A stretch of 64,000 nt of DNA. It comes from Marinobacter sp. S0848L. GTDB taxonomy: Bacteria; Pseudomonadota; Gammaproteobacteria; Pseudomonadales; Oleiphilaceae. How positions within the stretch are numbered: the first letter of the stretch is position 1; each line of letters begins with the position of its first letter. Of the stretch, positions 8,677 to 17,343 are shown in pieces. The translations under genes were made by a program, and so were the position numbers. The stretch is from NCBI RefSeq assembly GCF_023016065.1, contig NZ_JALKAQ010000004.1, forward strand, positions 164,462-228,461, read 5' to 3'. A model generated the notes under the pieces. That model saw only the letters and a program-made list of their open reading frames with translations, was not told the DNA's origin and did no database searches.

Positions 8677-9609
8677 ATGAAAAAGATCATGCTAGCCTGT
8701 GCTGGCCTCGCTATGAGCGGAGCTGCTGCGGCAGCCCCGAACGCCGAATGTAAAGCCGTTCGTTTCGCCGACGTTGGCTGGACAGACATCACCGCCACCA
8801 CCGCACTCGCCTCCGAAGTGCTGGAAGGCATGGGTTACGAGCCCAGCGCAAAAGTTCTGTCTGTACCTGTCACCTACCGCTCGCTGAAAAATAAAGACAT
8901 CGACGTATTCCTGGGCAACTGGATGCCCACCATGGAAGGCGATGTGCGCCCGTATCTGGAAAGCGGTGACGTTGAAAACGTCATCACCAACCTGGAAGGC
9001 GCGAAATACACCTTAGCCGTACCTCAGTTTGTGTACGACGCGGGCGTAACCAGCTTTGCTGACATTGCCAAGCACGCGGATGAGTTCAACGAACGCATCT
9101 ACGGCATTGAGCCCGGCAACGACGGCAACCGCCTGATTCAGGAAATGGTGGATCAGGATGCCTTCGGTCTGGGCGACTTCCGCGTGGTGGAATCCAGTGA
9201 AGCCGGCATGCTGTCGCAAGTCAGCCGCTCGGTTCGCCGCAATCAGTGGGTGGTCTTCCTGGCGTGGGAGCCGCATCCGATGAACGCCAACCACGATCTG
9301 GCGTATCTGGAAGGCGGTGACGACTTCTTCGGCCCCAACTACGGTGGCGCAACGGTTCGCACCAACGTTCGTAAAAACTACCTGAACGAGTGCCCGAACG
9401 TCGGCACCCTGCTGAACAATCTGAAGTTCTCTCTGACCATGGAGAACGAAGTGATGGGCGCCATCCTGAACGACGGCGAAGATCCGCGTGATGCAGCCAA
9501 CGCTTGGTTGTCCAACAACCCCGACGTACTGACCGGCTGGCTGGACGGCGTCACCACCCTGAACGGTGAAGACGCACTGCCTGCGGTAAAAGCCTACCTC
9601 AAGCAGTAA
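8677..9609 (+). CDS. choX: Choline ABC transporter substrate-binding protein
   Basis: This 310-residue periplasmic protein has a Sec signal peptide (MKKIMLACAGLAMSGAAAAA). It belongs to the OpuAC/ProX-like group; the stretches VRFADVGWTDITATTALAS and LGNWMPTME resemble choline-binding ChoX proteins. The start at 8677 is chosen because AAAGGAG sits just upstream; an in-frame GTG at 8647 has no such site and would bury the signal peptide. It delivers choline (or acetylcholine) to ChoW/ChoV and follows betA directly, linking uptake to oxidation. A strong hairpin follows the stop codon. Confidence 0.92.
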   Translation: MKKIMLACAGLAMSGAAAAAPNAECKAVRFADVGWTDITATTALASEVLEGMGYEPSAKVLSVPVTYRSLKNKDIDVFLGNWMPTMEGDVRPYLESGDVENVITNLEGAKYTLAVPQFVYDAGVTSFADIAKHADEFNERIYGIEPGNDGNRLIQEMVDQDAFGLGDFRVVESSEAGMLSQVSRSVRRNQWVVFLAWEPHPMNANHDLAYLEGGDDFFGPNYGGATVRTNVRKNYLNECPNVGTLLNNLKFSLTMENEVMGAILNDGEDPRDAANAWLSNNPDVLTGWLDGVTTLNGEDALPAVKAYLKQ

Positions 9610-9654
9610 AGCTCCCGGGGTGTTAAACCAACACCACCGCCGCTTATACAAGCA

Positions 9655-9678
9655 CGCCCCGGGCTAATGCCCGGGGCG
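9655..9678 (+). other. Strong hairpin between choX and choW
   Basis: CGCCCCGGGC (9655-9664) and GCCCGGGGCG (9669-9678) form a perfect 10-bp GC stem with a TAAT loop. It has no T-run, so it most likely protects the upstream message and raises ChoX over the membrane subunits, as REP-type hairpins do after other binding-protein genes. Confidence 0.6.
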
Positions 9679-9748
9679 CTTGATCTGAAGTACCGATACC
9701 ATTCACATCCCGTGCTGGCATTGCCCGCACCCAAAAAGACAGAAAACC

Positions 9749-10597
9749 ATGAACTGGATAACTGAGCATCAACTGCCTTTCGGCGACTTCATGGAAGACG
9801 TTGTTGATTTTCTAGTCATCAATTTCAGCGGCTTTTTTGACGCTGTATCCGAAGGCTTACAAAGCATGATTCACGGGCTGACCGACGGCCTACTCTGGAT
9901 ACCGCCCGCCGCCCTCGTATTACTGTTCACCGTGGCCGCCCACCTGCGTCATCGTCGTTGGGGCCTCACCCTTTTCACAGCCTTCAGTTTTTTGCTGATC
10001 TGGAACATCGGCTACTGGGAAGACACCATGGCCACCCTGTCTCTGGTGCTCTACGCCACCCTGCTGTGCATCGTGATTGGCATCCCTCTGGGCATTTATG
10101 CCGCCCACAGCCAGTGGCTCTACAAATTCCTGCAACCCGTACTGGATCTGATGCAAACCATTCCACCGTTTGTGTACCTGATCCCTACCCTCACTCTGTT
10201 TGGTCTGGGCGTGGTGCCCGGCGTTATATCCACCGTCATCTTCGCTATTGCGGCTCCGGTCAGGCTGACCTACTTGGGCATATCCCAAGTGCCAACGGAA
10301 CTGCTTGAAGCCGGCAAGGCCTTCGGATGTACCAACCGCCAGCTACTGCTGAAAGTCGAGCTACCTGCCGCCATGAGTTCCATAGGGGCCGGTATTACCC
10401 AGTGCATCATGCTGTCGCTGTCGATGGTGGTGATCGCCGCGCTAGTCGGCGCTGATGGTTTGGGCGTGCCCGTTGTACGCGCACTGAACACTGTAGACAT
10501 CGGTAAAGGTTTCGAAGCCGGCCTGGCCATTGTATTGCTGGCTATCTGGATGGACCGTTTCTTCCGCCAACGTAACGCTGGGGAGCCCACACAATGA
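9749..10597 (+). CDS. choW: Choline ABC transporter permease
   Basis: This 282-residue inner-membrane protein of the OpuAB/ProW type has about six or seven helices. The ABC permease EAA-like loop is recognisable in ELLEAGKAFGCTNRQLLLKVELP, and the pattern PPFVYLIPTLTLFGLG is characteristic of proline/glycine-betaine/choline permeases. The last four bases overlap the choV start (ATGA), showing coupling. It forms the transmembrane pathway for choline brought by ChoX. Confidence 0.93.
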   Translation: MNWITEHQLPFGDFMEDVVDFLVINFSGFFDAVSEGLQSMIHGLTDGLLWIPPAALVLLFTVAAHLRHRRWGLTLFTAFSFLLIWNIGYWEDTMATLSLVLYATLLCIVIGIPLGIYAAHSQWLYKFLQPVLDLMQTIPPFVYLIPTLTLFGLGVVPGVISTVIFAIAAPVRLTYLGISQVPTELLEAGKAFGCTNRQLLLKVELPAAMSSIGAGITQCIMLSLSMVVIAALVGADGLGVPVVRALNTVDIGKGFEAGLAIVLLAIWMDRFFRQRNAGEPTQ

Positions 10598-11775
10598 TCG
10601 AATTCGAAAACGTTAACGTCGTCTTCGGCAAACAGCCCAAGCAGGCACTGCCTCTTATTGAACAGGGTCTTGATCGGGCTGAGATTCGCGAGCAAACCGG
10701 CCTGGTAGTGGGCGTTCAAAACGCCAACCTGAGCGTAAAAAAGGGCGAAATTTGCGTGCTGATGGGGCTTTCCGGTTCCGGTAAATCCAGCTTGCTGCGC
10801 TGCGTAAACGGCCTGAACGAAGTCACCAGCGGCGCCATTCGCATCCAACACGACGGCGAGATGGTGGACTTCACCCAAGCCAGCGAAAAAGTGCAGCGCG
10901 ACATCCGTACCCGTCGCATTTCCATGGTGTTCCAGAGTTTCGCTCTGATGCCTTGGCTGTCCGTTGAAGACAACGTGGCCTTGGGCTTGGAACTGCAGGG
11001 CATGAGCAAAGCCAAGCGTCGGAAGAAAGTTGCTCGCCAACTGGAATTGGTCGGCCTTTCGGCGTGGGCCAAGTGCCGCCCGGACGAGCTTTCCGGTGGT
11101 ATGCGCCAGCGTGTGGGGCTTGCCCGGGCACTGGCCACCGAATCCGAAATCCTGCTGATGGACGAACCCTTCTCGGCACTGGATCCACTGATTCGCCACC
11201 AGCTGCAAGACGAATTGTTGAGCCTGCAGGAAGAGCTGCAGAAAACCATCGTCTTTGTGAGCCACGATTTGGACGAAGCCCTCAAACTGGGCTCCCACAT
11301 CGCGATCATGAAAGATGGCCAGATCGTTCAGCACGGCAAGCCCGAATCCATCGTGCTGCACCCTGAAAACGATTACGTGAAGAGCTTCGTGGCCAGCACC
11401 AACCCGCTCAATGTTTTGGCGGCCCGTTCACTGGCCCTGCCCATCGGGGAAATTCAGGAAGACGCCAGCGGCAACCGTTGCCTGAACAAGCGCTACGACA
11501 TCTGGTTGCACACGCCCGACGTGGCTGAACAGGCCGTAGTAACCAGCAACGGCCAAACGTTCCAAACCCAGTCCTGGCAAGAAGGTCAAACCATCGAAAG
11601 TCTGGCCAAACAGCCCACGCGCATCGCTCCGGATACCCCGCTGCGCGATGCCGTCGAAATCCGCTACTTCACCGGCCACAGCCTGCTGGTTGAAGAAGGC
11701 GGACAAATCACGGGTGCCATCGGTGACCGTGAACTTTACCACGCCATGCTTGGTAAGCATCTGGACGACAACTAG
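10594..11775 (+). CDS. choV: Choline ABC transporter ATP-binding protein
   Basis: This 393-residue ATPase is of the ProV/OpuAA type. Walker A is GLSGSGKSS near residue 58, followed by the Q-loop VFQSFALMPW, the ABC signature LSGGMRQRVGLARAL, Walker B ILLMDEPFSALD and the switch histidine in VSHDLDEA. After about residue 270 comes a regulatory extension that is divergent from, but in the position of, the paired CBS domains of ProV. It energises ChoW. It is translationally coupled to choW, and a small hairpin follows. Confidence 0.93.
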   Translation: MIEFENVNVVFGKQPKQALPLIEQGLDRAEIREQTGLVVGVQNANLSVKKGEICVLMGLSGSGKSSLLRCVNGLNEVTSGAIRIQHDGEMVDFTQASEKVQRDIRTRRISMVFQSFALMPWLSVEDNVALGLELQGMSKAKRRKKVARQLELVGLSAWAKCRPDELSGGMRQRVGLARALATESEILLMDEPFSALDPLIRHQLQDELLSLQEELQKTIVFVSHDLDEALKLGSHIAIMKDGQIVQHGKPESIVLHPENDYVKSFVASTNPLNVLAARSLALPIGEIQEDASGNRCLNKRYDIWLHTPDVAEQAVVTSNGQTFQTQSWQEGQTIESLAKQPTRIAPDTPLRDAVEIRYFTGHSLLVEEGGQITGAIGDRELYHAMLGKHLDDN

Positions 11776-11792
11776 GGCGAGCTTTTCGCCCT
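11774..11792 (+). other. Hairpin between choV and the phosphatase gene
   Basis: AGGGCGA (11774-11780) pairs with TCGCCCT (11786-11792) around GCTTT, overlapping the choV stop codon. The sequence after it is not T-rich, so read-through into the phosphatase gene is likely. Confidence 0.45.
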
Positions 11793-11831
11793 CTCAATAA
11801 CTCTAAATAGAACTCACGAAAGGATATGTTT

Positions 11832-13451
11832 ATGAAGATCCGGACATTCAAGGCCGGCGCTGGTCTGATTGCCTCCTCATTGATGCTGGCCGCTTGCGCC
11901 CCCATGCAGCAGACACCTGCTGAACCGGAACACACCAAAAACGTCATCATGATCGTTGGCGACGGCATGGGCCCGCAACAGATAGGCCTGCTATTGGCGT
12001 ATGCAAAGCAAGCACCTAACTCGGTGATTGCCGACGGCTACACCGCCTTTGACCGCATCGCCGAGAACGGCAGCATGGGTATCTCCATGACCCACGCCAA
12101 TGACAATCTGGTGGTGGATTCAGCGGCCTCAGCCACACAGTTGGCCACCGGCCAGCTGGCGGGTGCAGAAATGATCGGAGCCAACAAAGACGGCAACACC
12201 GCCGAGAGCATTCTGGAACGAGCAAAGAAACTGGGCAAATCTACCGGGCTGGTTTCTGACACCCGCATCACCCACGCAACACCGGCCGGCTTTGCCGCTC
12301 ACCAGAGCCATCGCAGCCTTGAAAACGAAATTGCCGTAGATCTTCTGAACAACGACGTAGACGTGATGCTGTCTGGCGGCCTGCGTTACTGGATTCCGGC
12401 ATCCGCTAACGACGAACAATCCGATGCGCGCCAGCAACTGGAAACGCTGTCGGAAGGCTCCGTACGCATCAAATCGAAACGCAAAGACGATCGCAACCTG
12501 ATCGCCGAAGCGCTCGAAAAAGACTACGATCTGGCGTTCAACCTTGACCAAATGAACCAGGCCGACGGCAAGGTTCTTGGCTTGTTCGCCTACTCATCGT
12601 TGCCAAACGCTATCGTAGAAAACCAGACCAAGAACGACCCGGACCGTACCATTCCCACGCTGAAAGAGATGTCTGAAAAAGCCATCAACACGCTGTCGCA
12701 GAATGACAAAGGCTTCTTCCTTATGATCGAAGCCGGCCAGATCGACTGGGCTGGCCACTACAACGACACGGGCACCATGTTGCACGAAATGCTGCGCATG
12801 AACGAAACGTTGAATTACGTGCTGGACTGGGCTGAAGGCCGCGACGACACGCTGATTGTTGTGACCGCTGACCACGAAACCGGCGGCTTCGGTTTCAGCT
12901 ACTCAGCGAACGACCTGCCCCACGGGCGCGACCTACCGGGCGATGTGTTCAAAGAGCAGCAGTTCAAGCCTGGCTTCAACTTTGGCGACGTTTCAACGCT
13001 GGATAAGCTGTACGAGCAACAATCTTCTTACGGGGATATTTTCTACAGCCAGTTCGACAGCCTGAGCGCAGAAGAACAAACACCGGCCAACTTGGCTCGC
13101 ATTGTTAATGCTGAAACCCGTTTCAACATTACCGAAGAACAGGCCGCGCGCGTTCTGGCCACAGAGGACAACCCCTTCTATACCGAAGGCCACTCCTACC
13201 TGGGCACCAAAACCGTGCCGAAAATGGACGTTAACGGAGCCTTCTTCGTTTACCAGACCGATGACAACCGCCAAAACCTGCTGGCCCGCGAAGTGGCTGA
13301 GCAGCAAAGCGTCGTCTGGTCTACCGGTACGCACACCAACACGCCCGTATTGGTGTTCACGCAGGGCCCGGCAAACGCTACCGCACCTTTCGGTAAAGTG
13401 TTGCACCACACTGACGTGGGTCAACACGCCATTGAAGCGATGAACGACTAG
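11832..13451 (+). CDS. Alkaline phosphatase, predicted lipoprotein
   Basis: This is a 539-residue PhoA-superfamily phosphomonoesterase. It starts with a lipoprotein signal (MKIRTFKAGAGLIASSLMLA, then AC as lipobox), so it is probably anchored in the outer membrane. Metal and catalytic motifs are present: VGDGMG near residue 43, DSAASATQLATG with the nucleophilic serine near 98, IDWAGHYND, TADHETGGF and THTNTPV. The start at 11832 is preferred over the ATG at 11826 because AAAGGA is correctly spaced only for the former. Only 56 bases separate it from choV on the same strand. This suggests co-expression with choline uptake, and perhaps release of choline from phosphocholine; the substrate is inference. 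Confidence 0.9.
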   Translation: MKIRTFKAGAGLIASSLMLAACAPMQQTPAEPEHTKNVIMIVGDGMGPQQIGLLLAYAKQAPNSVIADGYTAFDRIAENGSMGISMTHANDNLVVDSAASATQLATGQLAGAEMIGANKDGNTAESILERAKKLGKSTGLVSDTRITHATPAGFAAHQSHRSLENEIAVDLLNNDVDVMLSGGLRYWIPASANDEQSDARQQLETLSEGSVRIKSKRKDDRNLIAEALEKDYDLAFNLDQMNQADGKVLGLFAYSSLPNAIVENQTKNDPDRTIPTLKEMSEKAINTLSQNDKGFFLMIEAGQIDWAGHYNDTGTMLHEMLRMNETLNYVLDWAEGRDDTLIVVTADHETGGFGFSYSANDLPHGRDLPGDVFKEQQFKPGFNFGDVSTLDKLYEQQSSYGDIFYSQFDSLSAEEQTPANLARIVNAETRFNITEEQAARVLATEDNPFYTEGHSYLGTKTVPKMDVNGAFFVYQTDDNRQNLLAREVAEQQSVVWSTGTHTNTPVLVFTQGPANATAPFGKVLHHTDVGQHAIEAMND

Positions 13452-13465
13452 GACTTACTTCGAAA

Positions 13466-13503
13466 TGCGCCTGTCCTTGGTAGGTTTTACCGGGGCAGGC
13501 GCA
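13466..13503. terminator. Hairpin between converging phosphatase and yjbQ genes
   Basis: TGCGCCTG (13466-13473) and CAGGCGCA (13496-13503) are exact complements, and an inner GGTA/TACC pairing extends the stem. It lies between converging genes and could terminate both, although neither side has a strong T-run. Confidence 0.45.
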
Positions 13504-13540
13504 ACCTGTTCCGGCAATATTCCATTCCTCTATTCTTCTC

Positions 13541-13966
13541 TCACCAGCGCCCCTGCAAGGTCGCCACAATCTTTCTACCGCCCGCATAGTTCCGGTGTTC
13601 GCACAGGTAAATACCCTGCCAAATGCCCAGCGCCAGCTGGCCGTGGGTAATGGGGATAGTCAGTGACGGCCCGATGATCACATTCTTGATGTGGGAGGTG
13701 GTGTCGTCCGGACCTTCCAATGTGTGTTCGTAATAATCCGCGTCTTCCGGCACCATAACATTGAAGTGGCGCTCCAGATCGCCCCGAACATCCGGGTCTG
13801 CGTTTTCGTTGATCGCCAAGGATGCCGAGGTGTGCTGGATGAAAAGGTTCAGCAGGCCGACTTCGCAGTTGGTCATTTCCGGTGCCCGGGCGAGGATGTC
13901 GTCAGTCACCAAATTAAAGCCCCGCGGGTACGGCGGCAGTTCAATGATGTTCTGATGCCAGATCAT
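13541..13966 (-). CDS. YjbQ family protein (UPF0047; secondary thiamine-phosphate synthase-like)
   Basis: This small 141-residue soluble protein has the complete YjbQ core: FNLVTDDI near the start, LFIQHTSASLAINENADPDV with conserved histidine, serine and asparagine, then HIKNVIIGPSLTIPI and the C-terminal GIWQGIYLCEHRN. E. coli YjbQ shows weak thiamine-phosphate synthase activity in vitro; its real role is unsettled. It is the last gene of a compact six-gene minus-strand run, 14 bases after the M14-family gene, with GGAGAG as ribosome site. Confidence 0.9.
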   Translation of the reverse strand: MIWHQNIIELPPYPRGFNLVTDDILARAPEMTNCEVGLLNLFIQHTSASLAINENADPDVRGDLERHFNVMVPEDADYYEHTLEGPDDTTSHIKNVIIGPSLTIPITHGQLALGIWQGIYLCEHRNYAGGRKIVATLQGRW

Positions 13967-13980
13967 AGTCTCTCCACCCT

Positions 13981-15048
13981 CTATTTCTGCAGGTCATCCC
14001 AGGGATGAACAGGCACAGCGACATCTTCCGGCACTTCACTTTCATAAGAGCTGCGAAAGTGGTCCATGGCTTTTTCAGCCTCACCCAGCTCATCGAAGCG
14101 GGCGATGTGATAAATCGCTTCGCCTTCGTTCACCAGCGGCAAATTGTTCACACAGATCACAATGCCGGAGCAAGGTGATGTAATCGCAACTTCGGTTTCA
14201 CCGAAAGGGTCTGCCACCATGGCCAGCTTTTGTCCTTTGCGTACCCGCTGGCCTAAACGAGCCACTTGGCGCATGATGCCGTCAATGTCCGCCCTCACCC
14301 ACTGGGAGTTCGCGGCGGTTTCCGAGCGTTTTTTCGGAGCCTTGGGGCCTTTCTTGGCGGGTACCATTTCCAGCTCGCGCATCACGCGGATGATACCTTT
14401 TACGCCGCTGGCAATCACCACATCATCAAAACGCAAGGCTTCACCGCCTTCGAAGGTAACGACGGGTATGTCGAGGGAATCTGCGTAGGCACGGAGGCTG
14501 CCGTCCCGCAGCCCGGCGTTGATAATGATCGGGGCACCGAAAGCTTCGGCCATGCGGGTTGTTTCCGGGTTTTTCAGTTCGGCCCGGATTTGTGGCAGGT
14601 TAAAACGGTGTACAGCACCCGTGTGCAAGTCGATGATGTGGGTCACCTTCTCCATGATCAGGGTGCGCAACAAATAGGCGATGCGACCACCTAACGAACC
14701 GGTTTCCGAGCCGGGGAAACACCGGTTCAGATCACGGCGGTCGGGCAGGTAACGAGTGCGCTGCACAAAACCGAATATGTTGACGATGGGCACGGCTACC
14801 AGGGTGCCCCGAAGGTGACGCAGCGCTGAGTTTTTCAATACCCGGCGGATGATTTCAACACCGTTGATCTCGTCGCCGTGGATCGCGCCACACACCATTA
14901 ATACCGGGCCGTCCCGGCGGCCGTGTACCACTTCCACCGGAATGTGCAGTGGGGTATGGGTGTAGAGTTTTGCCACCGGCACTTCCACAGTCTCGCGGGT
15001 GCCGGCCTTTATCTGAACGCCGGCAATCTCAAACGGTGCTCTTGCCAT
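13981..15048 (-). CDS. M14-family succinylglutamate desuccinylase/aspartoacylase-like protein
   Basis: This 355-residue zinc hydrolase belongs to the AstE/ASPA branch of the M14 carboxypeptidase clan. The zinc site is seen in GAIHGDEING (His and Glu) and IDLHTG (third ligand); FEGGEALR carries the likely catalytic glutamate. Residues about 255-320 form a second small beta-rich domain resembling a lipoyl/biotinyl fold (RVRKGQKLAMVADP.., SPCSGIV). Relatives hydrolyse N-acyl amino acids or peptide bonds next to glutamate. It lies six bases after rimK, so removal or trimming of glutamate added by RimK is an attractive but unproven role. It is not part of an ast arginine operon here. Confidence 0.85.
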   Translation of the reverse strand: MARAPFEIAGVQIKAGTRETVEVPVAKLYTHTPLHIPVEVVHGRRDGPVLMVCGAIHGDEINGVEIIRRVLKNSALRHLRGTLVAVPIVNIFGFVQRTRYLPDRRDLNRCFPGSETGSLGGRIAYLLRTLIMEKVTHIIDLHTGAVHRFNLPQIRAELKNPETTRMAEAFGAPIIINAGLRDGSLRAYADSLDIPVVTFEGGEALRFDDVVIASGVKGIIRVMRELEMVPAKKGPKAPKKRSETAANSQWVRADIDGIMRQVARLGQRVRKGQKLAMVADPFGETEVAITSPCSGIVICVNNLPLVNEGEAIYHIARFDELGEAEKAMDHFRSSYESEVPEDVAVPVHPWDDLQK

Positions 15049-15054
15049 AAACGG

Positions 15055-15960
15055 TTAGCCTCTGCCCTTGGTTTTGGTTTTCCAGGGCTTATAATTTTTC
15101 TCGGTCCAGTTAATGATCATGCCTGCGACGTTTTTACCGGTGGCGTTCTCGATGCCCTCCAGTCCCGGCGAGGAGTTCACCTCCATCACCAGCGGCCCGC
15201 GGCTGGAACGCAACAAGTCGACACCGGCTACGTTCAGGCCCATGGCTTTCGCGGCGGTAACGGCGGTGCGCCGCTCTTCCGGTGTAATGCGCACCAACGA
15301 GGCAGTACCGCCACGGTGCAAGTTGGACCGGAACTCGCCTTCGGCCCCCTGGCGCTTCATGGCGGCAATCACCTTGTCGCCAATTACGAAACAGCGAATA
15401 TCGGCACCGCCAGCTTCCTTGATGAACTCCTGCACCAGAATATCGGCCTTCAGGCCCATAAAGGCTTCGATCACGCTTTCGGCCGCTTTTCGGGTTTCCG
15501 CCAGCACTACGCCGATTCCTTGGGTGCCTTGCAGCAACTTGATCACCACCGGCGCGCCACCCACCATTTTCAACAGTTCCGGCACGTTATCCGGTTTGTT
15601 GGCAAAGCCTGTTACCGGCATGCCCACACCTTTGCGTGCCAGCAGTTGTAGCGAACGCAACTTATCCCGGGAGCGGGTAATCGCGACCGATTCGTTCAGC
15701 GGGAATACGCCCATCATTTCGAACTGCCTCAGTACGGCCGTGCCGTAGAAGGTGACGGAAGCACCAATCCGCGGGATCACCACGTCGAAGTCTTCTAACA
15801 CCTCTTCGTGATAATGGATCCTCGGGTCTGCCGACGTGATGTTCATCGAGCAATGCAAGCAATCGATAACCTTCACTTCATGGCCGCGATTGATGCCTTC
15901 TTCCATCAAGCGCCGGGTCGAATACAGGTGACGATTGCGCGACATAATCGCAATTTTCAT
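15055..15960 (-). CDS. rimK: Ribosomal protein S6-L-glutamate ligase RimK
   Basis: This 301-residue ATP-grasp ligase has the same length as E. coli RimK (300). It has an N-terminal pre-ATP-grasp domain ([21 protein letters not shown]), the nucleotide-binding loop [39 protein letters not shown], and the metal-binding [12 protein letters not shown] near the C-terminus. RimK adds glutamates to the C-terminus of ribosomal protein S6 and can make poly-alpha-glutamate. It sits between a retropepsin-like protease gene (two-base gap) and an M14 hydrolase gene (six-base gap), suggesting a modification/trim module. Confidence 0.93.
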   Translation of the reverse strand: MKIAIMSRNRHLYSTRRLMEEGINRGHEVKVIDCLHCSMNITSADPRIHYHEEVLEDFDVVIPRIGASVTFYGTAVLRQFEMMGVFPLNESVAITRSRDKLRSLQLLARKGVGMPVTGFANKPDNVPELLKMVGGAPVVIKLLQGTQGIGVVLAETRKAAESVIEAFMGLKADILVQEFIKEAGGADIRCFVIGDKVIAAMKRQGAEGEFRSNLHRGGTASLVRITPEERRTAVTAAKAMGLNVAGVDLLRSSRGPLVMEVNSSPGLEGIENATGKNVAGMIINWTEKNYKPWKTKTKGRG

Positions 15961-15962
15961 GA

Positions 15963-16454
15963 TCAGATCCTTGGTGCCGGTTCGCCGGCAAGATAAGAAG
16001 CTTCAGGGTACACAACGGCGCGGCCCGACATGGCGGTACGCCCCAACAGCATCCGGAACCGCATGGTATCCCGGTTGGTCAACGTCATTTCAATCGGCCA
16101 GCTTTCATTGCCCACGGTGACCACGGTTTCAATCACCAGACGCAGTTCTTTGTGGCCGCCGGAATCGGTCACGGTGCGTTCGTCCAGCACTTTCGCATCG
16201 CACTCGACCACGTCTTTCATTTCGTTCTGAACCGGGTGAACCCAAAACTTCACCCGGCGTTCTCCATTCTCAGTATAGGGCTCTGTGCGAAACGTATGCA
16301 GGCACGAGGTGCGAGCCCCTGTGTCGACCTTGGCTTTCATCCGGTCAATACCGAGTTCCGGTAACCCTACCCATTCACGCCAACCCAGTCCGACTCTGTT
16401 TTCAACGGTGGTTAGTGGCGTAGTTTCTATTGTTTCAGTCGTGCTTATCGACAT
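15963..16454 (-). CDS. RimK-associated retropepsin-like (ATP-dependent zinc) protease
   Basis: This 163-residue protein belongs to the family annotated as ATP-dependent zinc protease, which has a retropepsin-like fold. The aspartyl-type motif is visible in [14 protein letters not shown], with RMLLGRTAM as the second family landmark. In Pseudomonas the equivalent gene (rimB) neighbours rimK and modulates S6 modification. I set the start at the ATG 16454 ([12 protein letters not shown]). The in-frame ATG at 16529 would extend 95 bases into mscS and add a cysteine-rich stretch unlike the family. Even so the start overlaps the mscS end by 20 bases, so coupling is likely. Confidence 0.85.
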   Translation of the reverse strand: MSISTTETIETTPLTTVENRVGLGWREWVGLPELGIDRMKAKVDTGARTSCLHTFRTEPYTENGERRVKFWVHPVQNEMKDVVECDAKVLDERTVTDSGGHKELRLVIETVVTVGNESWPIEMTLTNRDTMRFRMLLGRTAMSGRAVVYPEASYLAGEPAPRI

Positions 16455-17322
16455 CCGGGACACCCTTTTTTTTATGTTGCTCCGGTGCCAACAGCTGCAC
16501 CCGGAATGGCTCTGAATGACTACCGGCATAGATGCTGGTATGAGGAAACGGTATTTCGATGCCGTGGCCGTCGAGCATTTTCTTCACGGCAATCATCATG
16601 CTGCTGCGGCCTTCAAGAAAACGATCTTTGGGCACCCAAAACGAAAACTGTAAATCCACAGAGGATGCACCAAAACCAGTAACCTGTACGAACGCTTTTG
16701 GCTCTTCCAGACAGGCGGCATTCTCTTCCGCCAGCTCCAGCAGCAACTCGCTGACGCGTTCAACATCTTCAGCGTAGGCAATCCCCAGCGCCAGGTCGAT
16801 GCGCCGGATGGGAAACCGCGACCGGTTCACCACCCGCGTTTTAATCAGGGTTTCGTTGGGGATGCGCACATACAGGTTGTCAGGGGTGCGCAGCTTCACG
16901 CTCAGCAAATCGATTGCCACCACCTCACCTATGGTGGCATCTACATCGATAACATCACCAATTTCAAAGGGTTTTTCCATCACCAAAAACAAACCGCTGA
17001 TAATATTCGAGGCTGATGTTTGAGAAGCAAAGCCAATAGCGACGGTCAGGATGCCGGCAGCGCCCAGCACCACCTCCAACGAGAAACCCGCTTCACGGAG
17101 CGCCGCGACCGCAAACAGCATGAACACCAGATAGAAGCACAAGCGGCGAATCATCACCTGATGATGGCGGGAAACCCGATCCCCCACCAACCGGCCGACA
17201 CTTCGGGCGAACAATGTGCCGAGCACTGCCCCCAGAAGCATCAGAAACGCCGCGGAAAACCACTGCCCCCATGCGATGCCGTTGCCGATTTCGGCGATTG
17301 TTTGCTGTATCGAATCAAACAA
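16435..17322 (-). CDS. MscS family small-conductance mechanosensitive channel
   Basis: This 295-residue protein has three predicted N-terminal helices. The pore helix ([22 protein letters not shown], about residues 88-110) keeps the Gly/Ala pattern of MscS, followed by the beta domain entry [17 protein letters not shown]. MscS channels release solutes on osmotic down-shock. The start codon is TTG at 17322, supported by AGGAG seven bases upstream; no nearby ATG fits. It is 21 bases after the DUF432-like gene and overlaps the protease gene, so all three are probably one message. An osmotic role agrees with the neighbouring betaine cluster. Confidence 0.92.
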   Translation of the reverse strand: MFDSIQQTIAEIGNGIAWGQWFSAAFLMLLGAVLGTLFARSVGRLVGDRVSRHHQVMIRRLCFYLVFMLFAVAALREAGFSLEVVLGAAGILTVAIGFASQTSASNIISGLFLVMEKPFEIGDVIDVDATIGEVVAIDLLSVKLRTPDNLYVRIPNETLIKTRVVNRSRFPIRRIDLALGIAYAEDVERVSELLLELAEENAACLEEPKAFVQVTGFGASSVDLQFSFWVPKDRFLEGRSSMMIAVKKMLDGHGIEIPFPHTSIYAGSHSEPFRVQLLAPEQHKKKGVPDVDKHD

Positions 17323-17343
17323 AGCACTACTCCTGTTCGGCTA

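Noticed and set aside
16455..16529. 25-codon upstream extension of the RimK-associated protease.
   Set aside because: Lies wholly within mscS, adds a Cys/His-rich stretch not seen in the family, and the ATG at 16454 is adequate.
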